Part shown: positions 35,462-43,705 of the stretch, piece after piece
How the letters are laid out: every line of letters begins with the position of its first letter
Position numbering within the stretch: the stretch's first letter is position 1
Assembly (NCBI RefSeq): GCF_017948305.1
Contig: NZ_CP072842.1
Location: forward strand, 2,548,501 to 2,612,500
Reading direction: 5' to 3'
Length of the DNA stretch: 64,000 nucleotides
Origin: Faecalibacter bovis
GTDB taxonomy: Bacteria; Bacteroidota; Bacteroidia; Flavobacteriales; Weeksellaceae
The notes under the pieces: model-generated
Database searches by the model: none
What the model saw: only the letters and a program-made list of their open reading frames with translations
What the model was told of the DNA's origin: nothing
Program-made: the position numbers and the translations under genes

Positions 35462-36613
35462 TTAAATTGATTCTTCTTTTTGTTCATCTGGTATTTCTTC
35501 TTCAATTTCTTCTTCATTCTCAAGAGCTTTCGTTTGATTTTCTTGTTTTGTATTATCAATTTCAGGATCTCCTAATAAATAACCAAATGCTTCTAATTGA
35601 GGAATTGAATCAAAAACAACTTTTAATAAAGCAGCTATTGGCAATGCTAAAATAAAACCTGCAAATCCAAATAACATTCCGCCTAGAATAATTGCAATCA
35701 TAGAAGCCATTGGATTTAAAGAAACTTTACCACCCACAATATTTGGTGTAATAAAATTTCCTTCTAAAAATTGTACAACTTGAAACCAACCAATAATACC
35801 TAATGCATAATAAGGAGAATCCATTGTGGCTAAAGCAAAAATTGCTGGGAAAATAGATCCGATCGCGATTCCAACGTATGGAAGAATCATTAACAATGAA
35901 GCTAAAACTCCAAAAAACCATGCGTATTCTAAACCAATTAAATATAATCCAATCGTATTTAGAACTGCTACAATAGCCATTACCGTTAATTGACCAACCA
36001 TGTAATTCTGAAGCGCATCGTACATTTTACTTAATGTATCTTCTACTTTATCTTGTGGCGTTGATTTGAAAACTTTTAAGAAAAACGTTTTGAAAAAATC
36101 ACGGTAATACAAAAAGAAAAATGCAAAAATTGGCACTAAAATTCCGGAAGTTAATATGCTACCAAAAGAAGAGAAAAAGGTCATCGCATATTTACTAATC
36201 GTTGCCATTGCACTTTCTAATTCCTTTAAAGCTTTATTGGCTAATTCGTTTTCTGAGATTTGAAATGTTTTCGTCACCCATTTTAAACTTTCGTTGAACA
36301 ATTTCTCTAGCTTAACCGTAATTGTTGCTGCATCTTTCGAAATATCAATCACTTGATTTACGATTAAATAACTAATTGCAGAAAAAACTAACATGGCTAT
36401 TAGCAAACTGAAAATAGTAGAAAATGTTCTGTTGAATTTAATCTTTTCTAATAAATTCGCTATTGGATAAACCATTACTGCCAAAATAATTGAAAATAAA
36501 ATTGGTAATACAATTGTTTGAGTAAAATATAAGATTAAAACAATTAGTACTAATGCCAATAAGCTGGTTGCTAAATTAAATGACAGTTTATTAATTTGAA
36601 TGTTTTTATTCAT
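35462..36613 (-). CDS. AI-2E family transporter (PerM/TqsA-like membrane protein)
   Basis: A 383-aa membrane protein with about eight membrane segments and the large central soluble region of the family (about 85-150). The signature stretch FLEGNFITPNIVGGKVSLNP is near 275-294, followed by the paired final helices. The tail is strongly acidic (EEEIEEEIPDEQKEE). Despite the family name, AI-2 export has been shown for few members; others act in ion or pH tolerance. It lies 30 nt downstream of a SulP gene. Confidence 0.88.
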   Translation of the reverse strand: MNKNIQINKLSFNLATSLLALVLIVLILYFTQTIVLPILFSIILAVMVYPIANLLEKIKFNRTFSTIFSLLIAMLVFSAISYLIVNQVIDISKDAATITVKLEKLFNESLKWVTKTFQISENELANKALKELESAMATISKYAMTFFSSFGSILTSGILVPIFAFFFLYYRDFFKTFFLKVFKSTPQDKVEDTLSKMYDALQNYMVGQLTVMAIVAVLNTIGLYLIGLEYAWFFGVLASLLMILPYVGIAIGSIFPAIFALATMDSPYYALGIIGWFQVVQFLEGNFITPNIVGGKVSLNPMASMIAIILGGMLFGFAGFILALPIAALLKVVFDSIPQLEAFGYLLGDPEIDNTKQENQTKALENEEEIEEEIPDEQKEESI

Positions 36614-36643
36614 ATTGTGTTTTGTTTATTAACGTTTATAGTA

Positions 36644-38182
36644 TTAATGATTAGGCATAACTTTATAAGTTGGATCTTCTTCTATATTTACTTCAATTAC
36701 ACCATGTGCATTTTTTAATAATTTGATAGAATCTTTACTTAGGTGTCGTAGGATAACTTGCTTATTTCTTAATGCATATTTTGTTGTTATTACACTTAAA
36801 GCATCAATTGCACTCATATCTACTACTCGACTCTCTTTCATATCAATAACTACAACTTCTGGATCATTTATAAAATCAAATTTTTCATTAAAAGCCGATA
36901 CAGATCCGAAAAATAATGGTCCATAAATTTCATAAATTTTTTGACCTTTTTCATCTATAGATTTTCTAGCTCTGATACGTTTTGCATTATCCCAAGCAAA
37001 TACTAACGCGCTGATAATTACTCCTATTAAAACAGCTAATGCTAAATTATGTAATACAACTGTAATTGCTGCCACTACAATTGCAACAAAAATATCTGAC
37101 TTAGGCATTTTAAATAAAAGATTAAAAAATCCCCACTTAAATGTTGAAATGGCGACCATCATCATAACTCCTACTAATGCTGCCATCGGAATTTTTTCAA
37201 TAACCGGAGCTCCGATTAATATAATAATCAAGATGGTAATTGCTCCAATTGCCGGGGCTATTCGAGATCGTGAACCTGCATCTAAATTAACAAATGTCTG
37301 GGCAATCATCGCACATCCTCCCATTCCACCAAAAAATCCATTCGTAATATTAGCAACTCCTTGAGCAATTGACTCTTTATTAGATTCTCCTTTAGTATTA
37401 GTGATTTCATCTACAAGAGTTAGCGTTAATAAAGATTCAATTAATCCTACCGAACCCATGATTATTGAATAAGGTAAAATAATCTCTAAAGTTTCTAAAG
37501 TAAAAGGCACACTTGGAATATGAAATGATGGTAAATCACCTTTGATAGCAGCAATATCTCCAACAGTTTTCGTGTCAATGTTTAAACCAATTACTAAAGC
37601 AAAAACAACCATAATTGCAACTAAAGAAGCTGGAATAACCTTCGTGATTTTTGGGAAAAAATAAACTATTAAAACTGTTAAGCTTGTTAATCCAATCATC
37701 GTATATAAAGGCATTCCTTCTAACCAAGTAACCATTCCATCCGACGAAGATTTAAATTGATTGATTTGTGACATAAAGATTACAATAGCTAAACCATTCA
37801 AAAAACCGTACATAACTGGCTGAGGAATTAATCGAACAAATTTTCCAAGCTTAAAAATTCCGACCAAAATTTGAAATATTCCGGCTAACGCAACTGCTGC
37901 AAAAATATATTCAACACCATGTATTTGATTTAAAACAATTAAGGTTATAACCGTTGCACCTGCACCACCAGAAACCATTCCGGGACGACCACCTAAAATT
38001 GCAGTCACAATTCCCATTATAAATGCAGCATACAAACCAACTAACGGTGTTAAACCAGCAAGAATTGCAAACGATAATGATTCAGGTATCATCGTCATAG
38101 CAACGGTTAAACCTGCTAAAATTTCGTTTTTGATGTTAATTGGACCGTTTGGTTTAAAATGATTCAGTATTGCTTCTTTCAT
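36644..38182 (-). CDS. SulP family anion permease with STAS domain
   Basis: A 512-aa protein from the ATG at 38182; an in-frame GTG at 38212 gives ten extra residues and is less likely. The SulP core is recognised from NEILAGLTVAMTMIPESLSFA near the N-terminus and ten or more membrane segments, including GGMGGCAMIAQTFVNLD-type residues near 290. A C-terminal STAS domain (VVVIDMKESRVVDMSAIDAL) is at about 430-505. SulP proteins carry sulfate, bicarbonate or dicarboxylates; the substrate is open. It is the probable first gene of a three-gene operon. Confidence 0.9.
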   Translation of the reverse strand: MKEAILNHFKPNGPINIKNEILAGLTVAMTMIPESLSFAILAGLTPLVGLYAAFIMGIVTAILGGRPGMVSGGAGATVITLIVLNQIHGVEYIFAAVALAGIFQILVGIFKLGKFVRLIPQPVMYGFLNGLAIVIFMSQINQFKSSSDGMVTWLEGMPLYTMIGLTSLTVLIVYFFPKITKVIPASLVAIMVVFALVIGLNIDTKTVGDIAAIKGDLPSFHIPSVPFTLETLEIILPYSIIMGSVGLIESLLTLTLVDEITNTKGESNKESIAQGVANITNGFFGGMGGCAMIAQTFVNLDAGSRSRIAPAIGAITILIIILIGAPVIEKIPMAALVGVMMMVAISTFKWGFFNLLFKMPKSDIFVAIVVAAITVVLHNLALAVLIGVIISALVFAWDNAKRIRARKSIDEKGQKIYEIYGPLFFGSVSAFNEKFDFINDPEVVVIDMKESRVVDMSAIDALSVITTKYALRNKQVILRHLSKDSIKLLKNAHGVIEVNIEEDPTYKVMPNH

Positions 38183-38340
38183 AATCGCTATAAAGATGCG
38201 AAAATACTGCACTTTTTTTAGATTTATTTTTGATTTTATTAAGAATTAATGAATATTAACGTAAAAAAGAAATTCGATATTTCATTGGTATATTCAAGAC
38301 AATGTTTATACCTTTAGACTACAATTAATTCATAATTAAA

Positions 38341-40119
38341 ATGACACATTTAGAAAAGCTTCAAGCGATTCGTTCTTTGATGAAAGAACAAAACATTGAT
38401 GCGTACATCATACCTTCTTCTGATCCACATATTAGCGAATATCTACCTGATTTTTACAAATGTATCGAATGGACATCTGGTTTTACAGGTTCAGCTGGTA
38501 CACTTATGATTACACAAGAATTTGCTGGATTATGGACTGATTCTCGTTACTTTGTACAAGCTAAAGATCAATTAGATGGTACTGGTTTTGAATTAGTAAA
38601 ATTAAAAGTTCAACACTCACCTGAATATGTACAATGGGTTAGTGAAAATTTACCAGTTGGAGCAAAAGTTGCTTTCGACGGGAATTTAGCATCTTTATTA
38701 GTTGCAAATACGATAAAAAACACATTAGCTCCTTTAGGATATACAATTGACGGACATGCAGATTTATTAAGTTCTATCTGGGAAAACCGCCCAAGTTTAC
38801 CAATAAATCACGCGTATACATTACCTGTTTCTACAACTGGTCAATCAACAATTGATAAATTAAATACAATAAAAGCTCAGTTAAAAGCTAAACGTGCAGA
38901 TGCTCATTTAATTTCTTCATTGGATGATTTAGCTTGGGCATTAAATGTTAGAGGTACGGATGTTCCTTGTAACCCTGTTGTATTAGGATTTGCATTCATC
39001 AGCGATTCAGAAACTATTTTATATATTACTGATGGTAAGTTAAATGATGAAGCTATTGCAGAATTAAATAGTTATGGTGTTGTATTAAAACCATATGAAG
39101 AAGTTTATCAGAAATTAAAGAATTTACAAGGTGGAACTTCTATCTTAATCGATCCAAAACGTACTTGTTTCGCTGTTTATGATTCTATCCCTGATGGTGT
39201 AAAAATTATCGAAGACATGAATCCTTCTACAATGTTAAAAGCAATAAAAAACAATGTAGAGATTAAACATACACGTAATGCAATGATTAACGATGGTGTT
39301 GCATTAACAAAGTTCTTTAAATGGTTAGAAGAAAATGTTGCTTCGGGAGAATTAACTGAAATCTCGGTTGCTGATTATTTAGCAAATTTACGTGCTGAAC
39401 AACCTGGATTTAAAGATATTTCGTTTGGTTCAATCGTTGGATATAAAGCTCACGGAGCTTTACCTCATTATTCAGCTACACCAGAAAGTAATTCGTTATT
39501 AGAACAAAATGGATTATTATTAGTTGATTCTGGTGGACAATACGAAACTGGAACAACAGATATTACTCGTGTTGTTTCTTTAGGAAATATTACACAAGAA
39601 GAAAAAGAAGATTACACATTAGTTTTAAAAGGAACTATTGAAGGATCTATGGCTATTTATCCAAAAGGAACACGTGGTTACCAAATTGATGCTATTACGC
39701 GTAGACCAATGTGGCAAACACTTAGAAACTACGGACACGGAACGGGACACGGAGTTGGCTTCTTCTTAAATGTACATGAAGGTCCACACGTTTTTAATGG
39801 TACACCTACGGATATTGCAATAGAAGCTGGAATGATAACATCTATCGAGCCAGGTTTATACAAAGAAGGTGAATACGGAATTCGTATCGAAAATTTAGTT
39901 TTATCTAAAGATTTAAAATCATCTCAATATGGAGATTTTATGGATTTTGAAACTTTAACTGTTTGTTACATTGATACAGATTTAGTTGAAAAATCAGTTT
40001 TAGATCAAATTCATATTGATTGGTTAAACAACTACAACGAATGGGTTTACAATCAATTAGAATCTAAATTATCTGTAGATGAGAAATCTTGGTTAAGAAA
40101 TAAAACAAAAGCAATTTAA
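38341..40119 (+). CDS. Aminopeptidase P family protein (Xaa-Pro aminopeptidase, M24B)
   Basis: A 592-aa cytoplasmic metallopeptidase with the three-domain layout of large aminopeptidase P: two creatinase-like N-terminal domains (about 1-310) and the C-terminal pita-bread catalytic domain. The metal ligands are visible in LLVDSGGQYETGTTDITR (two Asp), GHGTGHGVGFFLNVHEGP (His), SIEPGLY (Glu) and GIRIENLV (Glu). It removes N-terminal residues preceding proline. The C-terminal extension of about 65 residues is usual for the eukaryote-like long form. The gene stands alone with a terminator. Confidence 0.93.
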   Translation: MTHLEKLQAIRSLMKEQNIDAYIIPSSDPHISEYLPDFYKCIEWTSGFTGSAGTLMITQEFAGLWTDSRYFVQAKDQLDGTGFELVKLKVQHSPEYVQWVSENLPVGAKVAFDGNLASLLVANTIKNTLAPLGYTIDGHADLLSSIWENRPSLPINHAYTLPVSTTGQSTIDKLNTIKAQLKAKRADAHLISSLDDLAWALNVRGTDVPCNPVVLGFAFISDSETILYITDGKLNDEAIAELNSYGVVLKPYEEVYQKLKNLQGGTSILIDPKRTCFAVYDSIPDGVKIIEDMNPSTMLKAIKNNVEIKHTRNAMINDGVALTKFFKWLEENVASGELTEISVADYLANLRAEQPGFKDISFGSIVGYKAHGALPHYSATPESNSLLEQNGLLLVDSGGQYETGTTDITRVVSLGNITQEEKEDYTLVLKGTIEGSMAIYPKGTRGYQIDAITRRPMWQTLRNYGHGTGHGVGFFLNVHEGPHVFNGTPTDIAIEAGMITSIEPGLYKEGEYGIRIENLVLSKDLKSSQYGDFMDFETLTVCYIDTDLVEKSVLDQIHIDWLNNYNEWVYNQLESKLSVDEKSWLRNKTKAI

Positions 40120-40137
40120 TTTGATTTATTTAATAGA

Positions 40138-40174
40138 AAAAAGGTGTTGAAATTATATCTCAACACTTTTTTTT
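40138..40174. terminator. Bidirectional terminator after the aminopeptidase P gene
   Basis: A 7-bp stem, GTGTTGA (40144-40150) with TCAACAC (40160-40166), with an A run on the left and a T run on the right. Confidence 0.75.
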
Positions 40175-40216
40175 ATATCTTGATTTTTAGATTATTTTCG
40201 ATAATATTCAAATTGA

Positions 40217-41251
40217 TTAAATAACATAATCGCAAATTGTTCCCAATTCTAGCCTTTTTAAAATCTTACTTATATAAGCAATTTCTTTTAATGAAATAGC
40301 TCCATCAATATTACAAAAAGCAAGCATATCAAAAACTAATAGATTTTTATCAGATACTAATTTCAAAATATCATAATTTAAATGAAAGAATTTTTCATCA
40401 GTTAGCGAGTCAAACAACATTATTTTATCCTTATCATCTAAATTAGAAAATTTGATAAGAGATAAAATATATCCAATTTCAGAACTTTGTTTATTTGAAT
40501 CTATTTTCATCAAATTCACAAATACTTTTATCACTTCTACCCTAATTTCTGTTGCATTATAACTAACATTTATATCTTCCGTAGGTGCTTCTGAATTAAA
40601 ATGATTAGAAATTTGAATATCCTTACTTAATATAGAAATACTCATTTTTCCTAATTGTTTCGTATTATATCTTACAAACATACCTATTGCTAACGCTCCA
40701 ATTCCTGGCACTGCAGTTGTAAAAATTGAACTTAAACTTTTTGATAAAAGATTTGTTCCAATTTTCTCCATCAATTTAGGTGTTAGTGATGATGAAATGC
40801 TTTTGATTAAAATTTTATTAGCCTGATTAGCCATCAATTGATTTGCTGATTCTCCCGCCGTAGATAATAAAATGGCCATTACCACTTCTTTTGAATGCAA
40901 TGAATCTTTTTTTCCCATCTGAACAGCCAAATCACAAATCATTTTTGTTTGATTTTTGTAGGAATTAATAATCAAAGGCAACATTGTAAAATAAGAAGAT
41001 CCTCCAGGTACTATATTTCCCAATCCATTCATTATTCCATCCTTATTTGCATAAGAATTATAGGTTTTCTTTAATGCAGATTCATCTATTTGGTAAAATT
41101 GATAATTAGAATGATATGAAATTCTATCTTTTATGATATCATCAAAAGATTCCATGATTGCAGTTGTCATTTTCTCTTGTAATTCCTCGAAGTATGGAAT
41201 TTCTTTGATAAAATCAAACGATTTTTTATTAATTGAATTTAATTCTTTCAT
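40217..41251 (-). CDS. Hypothetical protein, possible EcsC-like and TerB-like parts
   Basis: A 344-aa protein of unknown function. The N-terminal two thirds is helical with IVPGGSSYFTMLPLIINSYK near 80-99 and a Gly-rich hydrophobic segment (IFTTAVPGIGALAIGMFV) near 179-196 that could insert in a membrane, a layout reminiscent of EcsC-type proteins. The C-terminal part (from about 235) has the helical repeat look of TerB-like domains, with ALVEVFVxxxxxD-type spacing around EVIKVFVNLMKIDS and a later CNIDGAISLKEI. Both resemblances are weak. It is flanked by a 118-bp gap upstream and a shared terminator downstream. Confidence 0.5.
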   Translation of the reverse strand: MKELNSINKKSFDFIKEIPYFEELQEKMTTAIMESFDDIIKDRISYHSNYQFYQIDESALKKTYNSYANKDGIMNGLGNIVPGGSSYFTMLPLIINSYKNQTKMICDLAVQMGKKDSLHSKEVVMAILLSTAGESANQLMANQANKILIKSISSSLTPKLMEKIGTNLLSKSLSSIFTTAVPGIGALAIGMFVRYNTKQLGKMSISILSKDIQISNHFNSEAPTEDINVSYNATEIRVEVIKVFVNLMKIDSNKQSSEIGYILSLIKFSNLDDKDKIMLFDSLTDEKFFHLNYDILKLVSDKNLLVFDMLAFCNIDGAISLKEIAYISKILKRLELGTICDYVI

Positions 41252-41369
41252 ATCAATTATACTTTAATATCAGAATTTTCAAAAGAAATTTATTTTAATC
41301 TCATGAAAATTAATAATTTAAAAGCATAACGATAACTATAATATATTATTGTTAAAAAAAATATAAATA

Positions 41370-41765
41370 TTAGTCTAGAAATTGTGAGCGTTGCGAAGGG
41401 CTTGGTAAAAGACAATTATTCTGCGCGAACTTTTTACGATTCTTTGATACCAGCATGTAAACCTCATCTCTAATAAATCGAGGAATAATTTTAAAAACCT
41501 TCATCAATGAATATAATCCTCCTAACGAGGAAAGAATTTCAAGAATAGCATTTGATTTATCATAAAAAATACCTTCTTCTTTATGATAATAAATAGTATC
41601 AAAATCAGTTGTATTTAAATTGTTTTTTTTGAGAAATTCTTGTCCATAACTTCCTTGTAAAGAAGCAAATTTCAGAATATTATTTTTGTCTTTATTCAAC
41701 AACCATTGAACCCAAAAGCTACAAAAACCACAATCGCCATCGTATATTACTACATCATTTTTCAT
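41370..41765 (-). CDS. DCC family thiol-disulfide oxidoreductase-like protein (DUF393)
   Basis: A 131-aa protein with the family's DxDCxxC motif near the N-terminus (IYDGDCGFCSFWVQWLL, about 7-23), after which the group is named, and the usual C-terminal FARNNCLLP-like end (KKFAQNNCLLPSP). The thioredoxin-like fold and the CxxC pair suggest redox activity, but members have no firmly assigned substrate. It lies 1 nt after the preceding gene's stop codon and is co-transcribed with it. Confidence 0.85.
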   Translation of the reverse strand: MKNDVVIYDGDCGFCSFWVQWLLNKDKNNILKFASLQGSYGQEFLKKNNLNTTDFDTIYYHKEEGIFYDKSNAILEILSSLGGLYSLMKVFKIIPRFIRDEVYMLVSKNRKKFAQNNCLLPSPSQRSQFLD

Positions 41766-41766
41766 C

Positions 41767-42411
41767 TTAATGCTTTAAAATTTTTATTGCAAAATCGTTC
41801 CACAAATAATTATCAATTCCAATTACTCCAAAATTAGCTACCAAAAAATTTCGAAATGCTTTCGTCTTACTCTTTACTTTAAAATTTACCTCTTCATTTC
41901 TACCATGTATAGATAATGAAATTGTCTGATTATTTCTATATAAAATAAAAGTTTTTGTTGCATTATTCGAATAAAAATGTTCAATTTCTTTGGTTTCTTT
42001 AGATGGACATTCTATAGGTGCTAATTGCATTAAAAAATAAGCAGAGTTAGAATCTGTATGTTCTTCAATCCTAACAACCTCAACCCAATCAGAAACAAGT
42101 TCACTTAATCTACGCGAAAATGTAGGTAAATCAATTTGTATTTTAATATAATCGTTTAGATTAACATAGCCTTCATTTAATGAGCAATTTGAATCGTAAA
42201 CTTTAAATTCAACAGGAGTTTTTGTACAGAAATTCCCCCAGTTATTTACGTTTAATAATCTTTGTTTAATAAACACAAAATTAGATGAAGCCAACTCTAT
42301 AGCTGAAGTTTTAAAAACAATAGTATCTCTGTTATTCCCTTTTTCGTGTTTCGGAATTAAATCAATTATGTGTTGAGGTAAGTAATCTAAGGTTGGATTA
42401 TTTAATAACAT
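41767..42411 (-). CDS. Hypothetical protein co-transcribed with the DCC protein
   Basis: A 214-aa cytoplasmic protein that I do not recognise. It has no signal peptide or membrane segment and looks like a mixed alpha/beta protein, with alternating strands in the middle (KTFILYRNNQTISLSIHGR). There are three cysteines but no CxxC pair. The DCC gene follows after 1 nt, so the two are likely expressed together and may act on the same process. A 205-bp upstream gap contains the lplA terminator, so its promoter must lie in the first 160 bp of that gap; I see no exact -7 box. Confidence 0.6.
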   Translation of the reverse strand: MLLNNPTLDYLPQHIIDLIPKHEKGNNRDTIVFKTSAIELASSNFVFIKQRLLNVNNWGNFCTKTPVEFKVYDSNCSLNEGYVNLNDYIKIQIDLPTFSRRLSELVSDWVEVVRIEEHTDSNSAYFLMQLAPIECPSKETKEIEHFYSNNATKTFILYRNNQTISLSIHGRNEEVNFKVKSKTKAFRNFLVANFGVIGIDNYLWNDFAIKILKH

Positions 42412-42574
42412 GGATTAATTTTTAATTTTCAAAATCAAAAAACAGTCCAAATATTCAATTTTAGACAATTTATAAATCATCATTTTTAACAATTATTTCA
42501 AATTAAAATATTATTAATCAGATTTTTATAAATACATCCGAAAATATGTTGTTTAAAATCTCAATAGAATTGAT

Positions 42575-42613
42575 CAAAAAATTAAAACCATTACTAATTG
42601 TAATGGTTTTAAT
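42575..42613 (-). terminator. Terminator of lplA
   Basis: A perfect 14-bp stem, 42581-42594 with 42600-42613 (core AAAACCATTAC/GTAATGGTTTT), loop TAATT. On the minus strand the hairpin is followed by TTTTT. Confidence 0.8.
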
Positions 42614-42617
42614 TTTT

Positions 42618-43604
42618 TTATTTAAATAAATCTAAAATTTCTTCTTTTTCAACTTTTCCAAAGAAAGCGGTAAGATCAATTGTATCAAAAAATAAATTTA
42701 ATTCATTGAAGTTATGATTTTTACCAATTAGCATTTCTTCAAACTCTTCAATTGGTTTTGAAGCAAAGAAATCTCCAAATATTTTAGCTTTCTCAATAAT
42801 ACCACCACGATCAACATCCAAGTGAACTTCAATAAATCCAGCAGGAATTTTCTTTGCATTTTTAAAATTATATTTCGGCGAAAATCCAAAATTCCAATCC
42901 CAAGTACTGTATTTTTCATTTATTAATTGCTGTACACCTTCTTTATCTTCAGATGTTAGTTCATAAATTATTGCATCTTCATTCGTTTCTAGCATAACTT
43001 CAATCAACAATTCCTTCAAATCATCTGTAATCATTCCTTCCGGTAAGTAAGGCGCAAGATTTGTAACACGAGCTCGGTTTGATTTTACAGCTTTATCCAC
43101 AAACTTTAAAGGATTTACCTTAAGTGCATCTCCTAAAACATTCATTTCCGAATTAAACAAAATTGTTCCATGCTGAATCATTTTTCCATTTCGAGCTAAT
43201 TTTGCATTACCACTAAATTTCTTACCATCTACCAATAAATCATTACGACCTTCTAGTTTAGCCGGAACTTCAAGTTCGTTAAGTAAAGTTACAATTGGCT
43301 CGGTAAATTTAGAGAAATCCATAAAATCATTTGATCCCAATAAGGTATGAAACGAAAAGTTTAGATTTCCTAAATCATGATAAACAGAACCACCACCAGA
43401 CATACGTCGAACAACTTTAATGTTGTTTGATTCTACATAATTAAGATTAATTTCAGCTAAAGTATTCTGAAATTTACCTACGATAATTGACGGATCATTG
43501 ACATATAATAAAAAGATGTCTTCTGTTGGATATTTATATAAAAGATATTCTTCTAAAGCAATATTAAAATATGCGTCGTGCGAAGGTGAATCAATAATGT
43601 ACAT
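42618..43604 (-). CDS. lplA: Lipoate-protein ligase A
   Basis: A 328-aa ligase that activates free lipoate with ATP and attaches it to the E2 and GcvH lipoyl domains. The lipoate-binding loop RRMSGGGSVYHD is at 66-77 and the catalytic lysine is K135 in KFSGNAKLARNGKM. A C-terminal accessory domain of about 85 residues is present. It is a single-gene unit: a TATTTTTG box (43618-43625, minus strand) lies 13 nt before the ATG, and a terminator follows the stop. Confidence 0.93.
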   Translation of the reverse strand: MYIIDSPSHDAYFNIALEEYLLYKYPTEDIFLLYVNDPSIIVGKFQNTLAEINLNYVESNNIKVVRRMSGGGSVYHDLGNLNFSFHTLLGSNDFMDFSKFTEPIVTLLNELEVPAKLEGRNDLLVDGKKFSGNAKLARNGKMIQHGTILFNSEMNVLGDALKVNPLKFVDKAVKSNRARVTNLAPYLPEGMITDDLKELLIEVMLETNEDAIIYELTSEDKEGVQQLINEKYSTWDWNFGFSPKYNFKNAKKIPAGFIEVHLDVDRGGIIEKAKIFGDFFASKPIEEFEEMLIGKNHNFNELNLFFDTIDLTAFFGKVEKEEILDLFK

Positions 43605-43617
43605 AACAATGTTTTTG

Positions 43618-43625
43618 CAAAAATA
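43618..43625 (-). promoter_or_regulatory. -7 element (TATTTTTG) of lplA
   Basis: An exact TAnnTTTG box followed by C on the minus strand, giving a leader of only a few bases. No -33 TTG is visible. Confidence 0.4.
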
Positions 43626-43646
43626 GTAAGGTTAATTGCAGGATAA

Positions 43647-43686
43647 AAGTAAAACGGATAATTTGACTGTTCAAACTATCCGTTTT
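43647..43686 (-). terminator. Terminator of the catalase operon
   Basis: Arms AAAACGGATA (43651-43660) and TATCCGTTTT (43677-43686), extended inward by TTTGA/TCAAA after one mismatch. On the minus strand TTTTACTTTT follows. Confidence 0.8.
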
Positions 43687-43705
43687 ATTATATTTTTAAC
43701 AAGAT

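Noticed and set aside
35462-36613. Quorum-sensing AI-2 exporter
   Set aside because: The family name is historical; nothing in the context (luxS, lsr) supports AI-2.
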